This document shows positions 1-12,175 of a stretch of 64,000 bases of DNA, in pieces. The notes beneath the pieces were generated by a model. It made no database searches, was not told the DNA's origin, and was given only the letters and a program-made list of their open reading frames with translations. Every line of letters begins with the position of its first letter. Position 1 is the first letter of the stretch. Origin of the DNA: Hirudinaria manillensis (taxonomy: Eukaryota > Annelida > Clitellata > Hirudinida > Hirudinidae); the NCBI GenBank assembly GCA_034509925.1, contig CM067531.1:7113319-7177318 (forward strand). The letters run 5' to 3'. The translations under genes and the position numbers were made by a program.

Positions 1-3000
1 GAAAATGACTCGCATCAATATCACCTATTAATGATGATAATGATACTAGTTGCTAACTTCTGCTAATGGCTAAGTCCAAATACAGCAGATCACATGTCAG
101 AGCTTCAAATAAACCTCAATCTTTCCTTCATTGAACACTGTTTTGTGTGGACTTGCTTAAACCCATGTTCTGAGGTCCTAGTATTTTTAATATTATCACA
201 ATTTAATTAAATGCTTGCTGATAGTTTACTTTCCAAGGTTTGCACGAATTCTGCTTTGGCCATTAATTAATGTTTTTTCAAATGCCATGAAATCAGTTTT
301 TCAAACTTGTGTTAGAAATCAGAATCAAAAGAAAAAATAATTTAAATCTAAACCCAGGAAAGTCATCAGCTGAAATCATAGGCAAAACTTTAGTGATCAA
401 CAAACAAGTAGCAGACTTAAAGAGCCTAAAATGAAAAATATTTAAAAAATGATCTCTGAAATGCAAATTCAACTCAGCAATTATTAGCCAATTATTTTTG
501 TTTGTTTGAATATTTACAGACAACATTACAAATACTTAAATAATGATTCATAACTGAATATGACTATTGAATATTATGATAACCACATTCATCACTGGTT
601 GGAGATCTTTTCAATGCCTAACATTCTCAATATTTCAAGATCAAATTAATACTCATTCATTTACAACAATCTCACCTTCTAAACTGGACTTTACATACTA
701 TGTCTCATAATGTTTTTTTTCTTCAAATTTTAATTCAAGGGTGTGCCTTTTGAATCCCCAAATTACAAACTCCAAAGATTCAGGACTATACCAGGCTAGC
801 AATCAGACTGTGTCACAGTTGATATTATTCTAAGCCTGAATAAGCAGCTTTGATATCATCCTTTAGTAGGTGGTAATTGTCTATATTTAGTAAGCCTTCA
901 TACAGCAGAAGAATCGTATTAGGATGGTCAAAAAGAATATACATGAACCGATCTGTTAGTCATCCAAGTGCTAATCAGAGAGATTTATCATGGTTTCTTG
1001 AACAACATAGACATAACGATAAACTTACAAATCATTGCAACATAATAGGATTTTTCTTGTATATTTAACTATTAACTATCTAAAATTATCCAATATATGC
1101 ATGTATTCTAACGCAAAAAATATCTCAATGGCCAAAAAGAAACTGATCATCGCCAGATGCCTTCAGATGACTCTTAACCATCCATTATTATTAGAAGCAC
1201 TGCATAAAACTCAAACGAACTTCGATAACCCAAGTCAAGACAACTTACCAATTCACGGAACTGAAATAAATATTCTCAATTTGACAATTAAAGTCAAAGA
1301 TTTAACAAAATATCTTAAAACTGCACCGAACTTGAGCAAAACGAAATAAAGATTGCCTAAATGCTATCAGACAAATCTCAAGAATCCTTATTTTCGGAGG
1401 GCGAAGCGCGCCCGAACGCATCACATCACAACACAATTTTTTTTCAAGACTGGCCAGGCAAAGTAAAACATTAAATTGCCATTAGCCAAAGTGTCTATGA
1501 TGCCAAATTTGGCAATGTGTGAGGAAAATTTTCAATTTTAGAAAATAAAAGAGGGTTAAAGAGTACACCATAAAAATTTGCATAACTCATAGCACCATTT
1601 TGCAAGATGAATGATATTACAGACATCTGATACTAAGTAAGGCTTTAGGGATGTCAATCGAAAGATGATTGAAAGGGTGTTTCGCCCACTTCTCATTGAT
1701 TAAATCTGTTTATCCCCGGATCACCAGAGATATTCCAGTTATAATCACGAGGTGGCTCTGATTAAATTGGGGGCATTAAATGTAAATCAAATTTCTGAAT
1801 TACAAGCAAATAATTTAAATTGATATTCTTGATCGAATTGCGAGATTTAATTTTTATGACATTATAATTAAGATATTTCTTCTCTATATGTGTATATAGA
1901 AAACTTGATAGAATCTCGTTGAAAGAAAAATTAGTTTTAAGGTAATATTAATAATATTTAAAATTTTTGATAGTTTAACAATGAACCTCAGTGGTCTAAT
2001 AGCCGAGAGCCAAAAGATTATCTCGATTGCTATAACCTGGCGATTGAAGTATAAATATTAAATATTGAGATTTGTTTCTGTTTGAAAGAAATCCTGGTAA
2101 ACAGTTGGACATGAGCCCTCTTATTCTCATGCAAAATTTATTATTGTTTGATATTACTTATCCAATTCTTTGCTAATTACTTATCCAATTCAGTAAAAAG
2201 AAACATATCAATAATTTCGACATTGTCCCCACGGCGAAGGCTCGTTCTTAAGATATCGCCGGTTCGATACGTCAACGTCACGCATGATTGGAATCGTGCC
2301 ATTCTTCCGGTGCAAATTCGCTTCTTCCATTCAAAGCTTAGCATGAAAAATTGATCTCAAATTCCTCACTGCAGAGTCCCTATTCATTTTTCATTCTATG
2401 ATGGAGCTTTTTTTTATGATTCTTGAGTTTTGGAAACAAGAGATTGAAGTCCTCTAAGTTTGTATCAATTTCAGTCATCTGTATTACAAAAAATGTCGAC
2501 GATAATAAATGACTTAAGACTTTCCTGAAGAATTTTATTATCGGGCGGTGATGATAATGAAGATGACGACCATGTGACTTCCATTCATCAAAGACTGAAG
2601 CTCCACTTCAGACTTCTTAATGACCTTCATGTGATGGACATGCAGTAAACAATTATGGTTCTTAGGGTCCACTTTTTGTTCTTTGCCGTAGTTTATTTCC
2701 TGCTTGTTTATCGCTCGGCCTTATCTATTCGAAGCCTAAGTCATTTTCTGAATACATTATTTCCTCCTCTACTTATCCATCTACATTTTCCTGGACTGAT
2801 GAATGGATGACCCTCATCGGTGAAAAGATTGTTTTAAAAGCTTAACATTTTAGAATTACATCTAAAGTTTAAAGATGCTACCAGAGAAAATGATTTGTTC
2901 TCGTTCAACTTTTGAGCGTAAAGCTTTTGAATGAAATCTGCGCTTGATAATCTTTATGATTAGCCATATTTCTGCAATCTTCTACCGATGAGTCATCGAT

Positions 3001-3225
3001 GAAGTTTGGCTTCAATTGCAAATAGTAAAGGAAATGTTCTTAAAGATGCAGCGGAGTTCACGTAAAATAATAAAATAAATCAAAGTAGAATGATAAAGTG
3101 ACAATCATACAATTATAAAGCACAATTGAATGTATGATATGATATAAGCATAAATTTAATTATTTTATTAAATTAATTGATTCAAGCTAATTATAATAAA
3201 AATCAAATTACATAGTTAAAGTAGT

Positions 3226-3229
3226 AATG

Positions 3230-3262
<33 letters not shown>

Positions 3263-3279
3263 ATAATAATAATAATAAT
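3226..3279. repeat. (TAC)n/(TAA)n microsatellite
   Basis: Consecutive TAC units pass into TAA units. It is a simple trinucleotide array with no gene context. Confidence 0.9.
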
Positions 3280-3865
3280 TACATAATTTAAAACTAAAAA
3301 GTCTCTCACGTGGAATGCGACCTTATTGAGCATAAGTTATGGCGGATTCAGAGATGGGGTAGATATAAGTTTTATATTGAAAACATTTCGGATAGAAGTA
3401 CGGAAAGTCCTGGATAGGATGATAGTATTGATAGCTGGATGGACGGACGAATTAGCGGATGAATGGTCTGATAGACGGAAGCGACGAAAGAATGAAGTCA
3501 TAAATCATTTGAGTCGACGTAATAAATGAGAGTCCCTGGCTAATTAAGAGTTCCACCATTGTGGCTTTTTTTAAGCAGTTAAGTTATAATTAGCTTAAAT
3601 GTTGTGGTAAAAAACTATTTATTGAAAACTTAGACTATCATTTTAAGATGTCCTTATGGAAATTTGAAAATATTACTTACAATCTATGGAAATACAATCT
3701 ACAATTGATTGTATAAAAATAAATTATTATAGAAATGTTATTTATTAATGGGGCCTTTGTATATTTTCAAGCGGTGTAAATTGCGACCTAGATTTATACA
3801 GCTGTTGTTAAAAGTTTAGAGCGATTCCAGAAATGCTGAACTGATCTCGTTCCACGTGATCATTC

Positions 3866-3966
3866 ATCCGTCTGTCCGTCCGTCCATCCATCCATCCATC
3901 CATCCATCCATCCATCCATCCATCCATCCATCCGTCCGTCCGTCCGTCCATCCATCCATCCATCCC
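3866..3966. repeat. (ATCC)n/(GTCC)n tetranucleotide array
   Basis: Uninterrupted CATC/CGTC tetranucleotide units. The open frame across it would encode Ser/Ile/His/Pro repeats and is not a gene. The same repeat family occurs inside the coding exon for the Ser/Pro stalk at 43.1-43.3 kb. Confidence 0.9.
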
Positions 3967-5743
3967 TGCACTCAAATTCTCCCAAAAACATTCGACATCA
4001 TCTTTGGAATCCTAACAATTCCTGGGAGTTCTATTATTTATACATTATCATTCACTTTTGAAATTGATGACTTTAATTAGTGTATAAATTTATTAATAAA
4101 ATTAAATATTTCAATATCGTCGCCATCGTCATCAGGAGCATCGACTTATTTTTCAGTTAGGAGTCGGGAGACCCTCGTGAGCGAACGATTAAAAGTGAAA
4201 ACAGATTTAGATTGCAATCGTTTTCCATGATGAGATTTAACAGAACAATTTGCCTGGAGCCAATTCCATGTTTTTGCAATTTTTCTTCTGCCTTCCACCA
4301 TTTCGATTATTTGTCGGGATTTTTCAGGGTTCTTTTTGTCCACAATTTCATTCTTGATGCTCCAATATGTTAAACGTACTACGTAATTCTTTGGTTTCCA
4401 TGTAATTGAAGGTGCTTTTAATTGCCCGTGCTTCTTACTTTTAATCATCAAATTCTTTGTCAGTAATCCTCGCTTTCAAGACTTGCTATTCCATCGCTTC
4501 TGCGAGCACATGTTGATGAGTTCGATTGCACGTAATATTTCTTCCCGAAAAGCGCCATCCATTCAACAAACAAAACGCACTCCAGAAGTTGATTAAAATC
4601 CTGTCGTGACTGAGGAATCCGTCGTAATTTTCGAGGAAAAGTCAGTTTTGAAGAGTTCTGAGTATTTCATCTCCAGTAATGAACATCAGATGGTTTGTGC
4701 AAAGTCAAGCCGTTTGCTTCCAATTGAAGAAGGTAACTTTTCGTCGGGAATGATGAAGATCGAGAATATACCCCTTGGAGGTGCCGCTGAATTCCTGGGA
4801 GGCATTGGCGGTGATAATTACAATAAGGCAGTAATAATTTTAATAATTATAATTATATAAGATTTGGTAATAACAACAGGTTGGATTAGCAACAAAACCA
4901 ATTCCGTCGATATCTTCGCGATTGTGATTAAGACCACTTTAATTATAATACGGAAATAAAATAATAATTTTAAGTATAATAAAACGACTAATCCAAAATT
5001 ATAGACTTAAAAGATTCAGACCTTCTCTTCCTCACACAACTGGCCCAGAATCGAAAGTTGTTTTTAAGATATACCTTCATAACGAAGTGTCCACTCGATG
5101 GGAAGGAAGTAAAGTGCAAATTTTCTTCTCGATAATTTCAGTTTTTTCAATTTGAATTAAATGCCCCAAAATGCCTTATGAAAATGTAAGAAAAAGGTTC
5201 ATCTGATTCAAGTTCTAATTTTGTCTCTTTTGTTTTCCTGTAATCATTTAATTAACTTCTGGAAGCATGTTGGCAACATAACTTCTAAACGTGACTTATA
5301 CGTGAATCAAGTGCACGTGCGAACGATCAAAAAGATGAACACGTACGCGAACGAAAGAGATCTCCCATCAATCGAGACGGGCCATGCATTGTTATGCGTG
5401 TGGGTGCCGTCAGCCTATATCATCTGCTACGTTGACGAATTGGCTCTCATTTTGAATGAACTGCAGGCTAGTGGATTTGAATTTTTATCGTCTCTCTTTT
5501 CCTCGTAATCTCTCCTCTATTGTGGTTGGCTTTGTCTTTGCTACTGTCCCGGACTGCTACTGTGCAGTAGAAACTTTAGTTGTTCCGATATAGAACAAGA
5601 AAAGATTTACTACATACTTCGACAATTTCGGTAATTTCTGGATACCTGGCTCTCATGACAAGCTGGAGTTGAGTTTACATTTTCCATGATTATTAAAATT
5701 TGATTTCGTAATAAGTCGATCGATCTTGAATTAGGGAGCAGTC

Positions 5744-7621
5744 ATGCCGACAAGATTTCGCTTTGTCGTCGCGATTGTGGTATTGTTTGTCGACAGCGCA
5801 AAAGGCTATCAGATGGACGCTGACACCAAGAAGTGCGAGAAGATAACAATACCTCTCTGTGCCACCATGAAGTATAACCTAACCCTCATGCCCAATCTCG
5901 TCGGTCAATCGAATCAGAAAGATGCCGAACTCCAGGTTCACGAATTCATACCGCTCATTCAGACTGGATGCTCTCCATGGCTCAAGTTCTTTCTCTGCTC
6001 CTTGTACGCGCCGATGTGCACAGAACAAATCGACGAAACCCTCGTCATTCCCGCCTGCAGGTCAATGTGTCTCAGAGTAAAAGAAAAGTGCGAGCCACTC
6101 TTAAGGCAGGTGGATTTTCAGTGGCCTGCTGTTTTGGATTGTGGCAATCTGCCGGAGAAAGGAGAAAGAAGTTCAGTCCTTTGCATCGAACCTCCAGGAG
6201 ATCACGACTCTTATGACAGCAGTTATGACGGGCGACAAAACAACAATATGGAGGAGGTTGGTCTAGTCGGATCAGTTGGAACGAACGGAAACATAGTGCG
6301 CTTATTAGAAGCTCTCAAGCATCAAAACCACCACTTTAGCTCCACTCCGCCTTCAGGTAGTGGCTACAAATCACCAAAACACCATCCTGCCATCAATTCC
6401 ATAATTCCTGGTTCTCCGTCGATTTATAAGCTACACCCCGATGACGGCCACTGTCCCCAGAGATACGTGGATCTCGGCAAAGTAGTCACACGAAAAATTA
6501 ACGACTCTTGCGCCCCACGCTGTCTTGCAGACGTTATGTTCAAAGCCGACGACAAGCAGTTTGCCGAAGTATGGATGATCATTTGGTCGATATTCTGCTT
6601 TGTTTCGACCAGTCTCACATTCTTGACTTTCCTCATGGATAACTCGAGATTTAAATATCCGGAGAGACCGATTATCTTCCTCTCCGCTTGCTGTCTCGTC
6701 TACTCTAGCGCTTACATCCTGAGGATTCTCTTTGGTGCCGAATCGGTTTCGTGCGATCAGTTAAGACCGGGTGTGAGTTACTTGATTCAAGACGGTTTGG
6801 AAAACATAATATGCATTGTGGTCTTCCTTCTCCTCTATTTCTTCGGCATGGCAAGTTGTATATGGTGGGTAATCCTGACATTCACTTTCTACTTATCCGC
6901 GGGTAGGAAATGGGGCAGAGAGGCTATCCAGGGTCTGAGCACTTATTTTCACGTGGTTGCTTGGACTTTTCCAGCCGTTAAAACCATCATAGTGTTGATA
7001 TTGAGAAGAGTTGACGGAGATGAATTGACGGGTTTGTGCTTTGTCGGCAATCAAAATCCAACCTCTTCTCTGGCATTTGTCATCAGTCCGCTGATTTGTT
7101 ATCTGGCTATTGGCTCTATCTTTATCATAGCAGGCTTTTTTGCTATGTTCAGGATAAGGAATGATCTCAAGCTAGACGGAGGCGCCGATTTGAAGAAGTT
7201 CGAGAATCTGATGATCAAGATTGGAGTCTTTTCTATCCTTTACACTGCTCCTGCCACTTGTGTTGTGGGTTGTCTCTTGTACGAGCGCTCCAACCAAGAT
7301 AAATGGAAGGCCACATCATACGCCACACCCTGTCTCCATTTGGACAGATCTTCCAAACTCGTAGATTGCTCGTTGCCACGATCGATACCGTCGTTAGAAA
7401 TTCAAGTTCTCAAGATTTTTATGTTTCTCATCATCGGAACTGCCAGCGGTGTTTGGATTTGGTCACCGAAAACCGTCCAAACCTGGAAAAACTTCTTCTC
7501 GCGAACTATAAACCTTCATTCGAGAAGAAGTCCCCGTGCAGGCAGATCAGTTGTTCGAAGGGCCACCACAAAGGAAAGTGCCGTACTTTTTCAGACTTCT
7601 TCGACCAGAAACGGATTTTGA
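5744..7621 (+). CDS. Frizzled receptor, Fz4/9/10-type, single exon
   Basis: Seven-transmembrane Wnt receptor at the plasma membrane. The 625-aa frame opens with a signal peptide (residues 1-21). A frizzled cysteine-rich domain follows from C31 to about residue 148, with all ten conserved cysteines visible. A long linker of about 120 residues leads to the first membrane segment near 275, which begins WMIIWSIFCF. The cytoplasmic Dishevelled-binding motif KTVQTW starts at K576, directly after the last helix. The DELTGLC motif and a cysteine pair before the last helix (DCSLP) fit the Fz4/9/10 group; by eye it is nearest Fz9/10 there but Fz4-like in the third extracellular region, so the subtype stays open. 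The C-terminus (STRNGF) is not a standard PDZ ligand. No intron interrupts the coding region, unlike the intron-rich neighbours. The ATG follows stops and gives a good signal peptide. Confidence 0.96.
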   Translation: MPTRFRFVVAIVVLFVDSAKGYQMDADTKKCEKITIPLCATMKYNLTLMPNLVGQSNQKDAELQVHEFIPLIQTGCSPWLKFFLCSLYAPMCTEQIDETLVIPACRSMCLRVKEKCEPLLRQVDFQWPAVLDCGNLPEKGERSSVLCIEPPGDHDSYDSSYDGRQNNNMEEVGLVGSVGTNGNIVRLLEALKHQNHHFSSTPPSGSGYKSPKHHPAINSIIPGSPSIYKLHPDDGHCPQRYVDLGKVVTRKINDSCAPRCLADVMFKADDKQFAEVWMIIWSIFCFVSTSLTFLTFLMDNSRFKYPERPIIFLSACCLVYSSAYILRILFGAESVSCDQLRPGVSYLIQDGLENIICIVVFLLLYFFGMASCIWWVILTFTFYLSAGRKWGREAIQGLSTYFHVVAWTFPAVKTIIVLILRRVDGDELTGLCFVGNQNPTSSLAFVISPLICYLAIGSIFIIAGFFAMFRIRNDLKLDGGADLKKFENLMIKIGVFSILYTAPATCVVGCLLYERSNQDKWKATSYATPCLHLDRSSKLVDCSLPRSIPSLEIQVLKIFMFLIIGTASGVWIWSPKTVQTWKNFFSRTINLHSRRSPRAGRSVVRRATTKESAVLFQTSSTRNGF

Positions 7622-8099
7622 TGAGTCACCGAAATAGGAAAACATTTCAAGCAACATCTCCAAAACTAAAAACTTTAAAAGTAATTCAAAATCGAGTTCA
7701 TTTAATGTTCATATTACATGAGTATGTGCGCGTGTGTGCCCGTGTGTGCTTCTCTTTAAAAAAAAAATGATTTTTTTTTGTTTTGCCTTTTTGTTTTGTA
7801 GGAAAAGTGTATTAATTCTAATTTCGATCACAATTTTTAACGAAGGGATTTTTCAAATGTGCTTCGCATTAACTTTGTGTTGCCTTTGTGTCTCGACGAG
7901 AGTAAATATTGTTCTTAATTTTATGAAAAAAAAAGTTTAAAAATATTAACATTATCTATTTATTTATATTATCTTATTATTAAGTTACCTGTTCAAACGT
8001 TTGGGACTGTCCAGCACATCTATGACGTTGGACATGTAAAAAAGTACAAATATATGTCTTTAATGTGTATTCAATTCAATTATATGTCGTGTCATAAGC
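7622..8099. other. 3' flank of frizzled gene
   Basis: T- and A-rich sequence without coding features, probably the frizzled 3' UTR. An AATAAA lies further on near 8.42 kb; no polyadenylation site can be fixed by eye. Confidence 0.4.
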
Positions 8100-8400
8100 C
8101 TCCGTTGCTTGTTACACGTATGGGTCAGAATGTTCCAGAGAATATTCTTGCAGCGTTTAGAAGGTCCGATTTTCCTAGGACCGTTCATGCCAGGGTGTTG
8201 TCCAAACCACACGGTTTAAGTCTTCCCCGACCTCTGCCTCCCTCCTTATGTCCAGTCAATACGCTAGCTTCAAATCCTGTTAGTCTCAACAAGTATCCGA
8301 AGTAGCTTAACTTCATTGTCTTGGCATGATTTTTTATATTCTCTTGTAAACTTCTTAGTTGGTATTTTCCAGCCGTCACTCTCCAAGGGTACAGCAGCAT
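8100..8400 (-). mobile_element. Non-LTR retrotransposon RT C-terminal relic
   Basis: On the minus strand the frame reads like the terminal segment of LINE-type polyproteins. It has a leucine/lysine stretch with KLSYFGYLLR, followed by GHKEGGRGRGRLKPCGLDN. This corresponds to the common YFGHI.R ... GKRGRGR ... WLDN motif downstream of the reverse transcriptase domain. Homology appears to continue in broken frames to about 8.1 kb. It is a 5'-truncated, degenerate copy with no reverse transcriptase core. Neither terminus could be placed. Confidence 0.65.
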
Positions 8401-11400
8401 CTTTTTGATGTGTAAAAATAAAATTATTTACCAATTTTATAAAAGTTCATATTCTTTCGCACTTGATTAATTCGTACAAAACTCCCCCATTTGATGCAGC
8501 CATAATCACCAATATCAATAGTAATTATGCATTCAATACTTGTTTCAATAATTGAATTTCTATCGATTAACATTGAGTGTAGGTGTATTGTTGAAGCACG
8601 TTCTCCTTTCATCTCAGTAATATGATGAACCAGGCAAGCGGAAGATCAAAGAAAGATCCAGTGAAAATTACTTGTAAGGAATTACAAGCCTTCATTGTAA
8701 TAATGAACATCAATTACATTTGTCTTCCTGATATCGCTTATGTAACAATCTTACACTTGTAGTGCTATTTAGGCTGATGATGGTTTGTATTCATTAGAAT
8801 TTCTAGGAGGTCAATACCGATATGTGCCTTGATAGACGTTAAGTAGGAAGTTAATAACTCATAACTAATTGCTCATAACTGGATAATATCCATAACGTAC
8901 AATTGGATATATTGATCCCTCTTAAGGCTATAAAAAGTCAGTGCTACGAATGAAATTAAATCAGGTGAAGCAATTTCACATCATTAAGATAAAGCGGCTG
9001 ATGGATGCGTTGTCTGATGTGGTCCTTATGTCAATATATATTAATGGGAAATGAATGGCTCAGAGGTACAGTGTTCAAGACCGATAAATGGAATGTAAGT
9101 TGGCTAAAATTGTACTTATCGGACAGATTTATGCACAGTTTGGTAATAAAGTTATGCAAGTCCGTGACGTAGACAGGATTTTAAAATTGTACAGTTGGAC
9201 ATGATGCTCACGATACAAGTGAAATTTCAGTGATTCTCGAAGGCTGAAGATTGCCATTAAATTATTTCATTTGAGGTAAAATGATGCTTCGTTGTAAAAT
9301 AATTTTTAAATTTTCATTCGTTCCTTTAAAACGAAATCGGATACAATTTTGCAACGATCAATCACATTAGTATGGAATCTCAGACGATTATCTGCACAAT
9401 AAGCTGATTGTTGCCTTAGAAACTGAAGAACCTTGACCCAAGCAACCAATTTGAGATTATAATAATAACAACAACAGGCCATCATGGACTTGGAATAGCA
9501 ACAACAGCTTCCGAGACGACCAACGTTTTTATATAAGGAAAAGCAAATACTGGCAGTAGGTCAAAGTGCTGACTAGTTGGTTCATGTTAAGACCTTTCTT
9601 AAGAATAGATAATAAAATTACTATTAATTAGTAATAGGATAAAAATGAATAATGGATTTATTATTTAATGATTAAGCAAATCAAAGTGCCGACAAAATGG
9701 AAATTAAATGATCGCATCCTGACATCTAGTGATTAAGAACAATTTCTTGGAAAATCTAGTTGGAAATACCGCAAAACCCTTCATATTTTCACATCCACCA
9801 TGAAAAAAGCAATTAATAAAATTAATAATGTTTTTTTTTTAAAATAAAGTGTAATTACATTAAACTTATTATTGACATTTCCAATGTACTCCAGTTAAGT
9901 TGCAAGTCACAAGCCGGTCAGACCCGAGGACGCCGATTAACATTAGGATGTTAATAATAGGATTATGGATCAATGACAAAGTTATTTGCCACTCAAAAAA
10001 GATGTATCCTCACCTCCTCCAACACGGGCACAGCAACTGACATTAATAACATTTAATGACTTATTATTAGGGCCACAGCAAATCCTTTCCCGAATTTTGA
10101 ACTCGTTTTAAGAACCATAACTTCAAAAACTCAAAACAAGAACCAGAAATAAATGCTAAACACCTTAAGAAATACTAAGAACAAGCACCAGTTATGGCAT
10201 AATAATCACCTTCTCATTAAAGCTCATTTTCATTAAAACTCAGGAATTGTTACCAAATCAATGGATAAAATCAAAAGTCAGATCAAAATATCGTCATTCG
10301 TCATAAACTGAAAAACTTTTTTTTCTTCTGATTTACATAAACACACTTCCATTCACTAAATTGAAATGATTTTTGTTGACGCAAGCTGCAATTTCTGTCG
10401 TGTCCAAAGTATACTTATAACACAATATATACAAATGCAGCCAACAGAATATCGACAGACGAAAAACCAAATGAGGTAGGAGGCTTCAACAATTCGAGAA
10501 TTCATCAAATGTCAGAAACCAGTCACGGGACCAACTCTTGAGCTACCAACTTGGACTTAAAAAAATTTTCGAATAGCGAAAGAATTAACTGCAAATACGC
10601 ATCCATCTTAATTTCATCCCAAGACCTTAAGTCTTGAGTACAAAGTGACGGGATCTGATAAATATCATAATAATCATTCAGTCTGATTCATAATTTCTTA
10701 TCAATTAATGCAACTCTGTGGATGACAAATGCCAAAGAACATGAAGCAAATAACTCTCGAATCAATCTTAGAATCAGTTTTGTAGACAAGGTTCATAATG
10801 CCAAGCCTTCTTGATGACTGTCCCATTTGCATGTTGTTTGCTAATTGCAGCCTCGCACTTTCTAAATAAATCCATGGCAGCCATATAATATTATGAAGCA
10901 TCCAACATAATTTCCAAATTTATAGCTTAAGAGTTATAAATACACACACACACGCATAGCAAACATAACAACATCTTATGGAGAAGAGCAATGGTCGACC
11001 AACAACAACAGGCAGAACTTCAAGTCATGACATGCTTTTAATCACTCATTCTGCACACAGTGACAACTGTGCAGCTTACTGTTGTTAATATAACATCAAT
11101 TTATTAAATTTACGAAGCTTTAACAAGCATCATATAAATAAACTATTAATAATAATATAATTGGCCGCAAACTGATATTTCCCCAAATATCCTCACCTCA
11201 ATAGCAATAAAGCATTTGACCATAAAATGTAAACAATCCATGGCAAGTTAAAGATGAAACAAAAAACTTTACTGAAAAGACACGAATACACATAAACATC
11301 CGAATGCTCTGTACATAACACGCAACATTACAACAACACAAGGTAACATGAATTGAAAGCAAGTGACTTCTGCTTACATTTATCCTAAGGGACTCCCAAG

Positions 11401-12175
11401 AGGAATAATTAGCATAAATAGATGAGGAGCACAACGGGAGTATAAAATATACAGCAAAGCCTAAAAGTACAAAGTTCTACGGAATTTTATATAAACAATG
11501 ATAAATACAAACAATATTAAATATAAACAATAACGTGTTTAAAACGGCATCCGACGAAAGTAACCTCCATCACAAGCGTTGTTATGAAAACCCCGTGGGT
11601 CTGCAATACTGTTGCAATCTCAAACGAAAAACAGCATTGGAAATAATAAATAAATAAATAAATAATAAATTGTTGCCAAGGGCAACCGAGAAATTAACAA
11701 CTGCGAAGGAAATAATAAAATAATTTCTGATGCAATTCAACATCTTCTGCGTTGGAAAATTTAAAAAAATCGAGAAAACAAAACGTTTAATACTTCAAAA
11801 GATCAAATTATGAAAATAAAAATCCATATCATTAATTTCTTAATTCATCCTTCCATCCGTCTGCTCGTTCTGCTTGCAGGATTTACAAGACTAAAATGCA
11901 ACAAATCGCTGCAAAACCAAAGACGTGCGGCATTTGAACCGAGCGACCTTTCCATAGAATATTGAACAACGATACAATAAACTCACAGACACTTCAAGCA
12001 GAAGTAAGTAAGATCACCCAACAAAGCCACTTCTATTGTCGTGAGTGACAATAAGTAGTTAATAATAAAATAAATAAACTAATACCATGAAATAATAAAT
12101 AAATAAGTAAATAAATAAACAAACAAATAAATACGTTTATTTAAACTCTCATGTTCTAATCTCTTTCGACCACGA
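8401..12175. other. Intergenic DNA between frizzled and furin-like gene
   Basis: No recognisable gene. Short open frames only. A palindromic X-box-like site, GTTGCCTTAGAAAC, is at 9410-9423. The stretch next to 12.18 kb is the probable 3' UTR of the convertase on the minus strand, with an AATAAA (minus) around 12137-12142. Confidence 0.5.

Larger units (their letters stand above)
1..5743. other. Intergenic DNA, no recognised gene
   Basis: AT-rich sequence with only short open frames. The longest (1035-1349 + and 4146-4451 -, about 100 codons each) show no domain or motif I recognise and lack convincing splice context. It contains a TAC/TAA microsatellite near 3.23 kb and an ATCC array near 3.9 kb. 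The last several hundred bases (from about 5.2 kb) are probably promoter and 5' UTR of the frizzled gene. Confidence 0.6.

Noticed and set aside
3856-4080. Frame with Ser/Ile/His/Pro repeats
   Set aside because: ATCC microsatellite read-through.
4146-4451. 101-codon minus-strand open frame upstream of frizzled
   Set aside because: No recognisable motif, no splice context or neighbours to support a gene.
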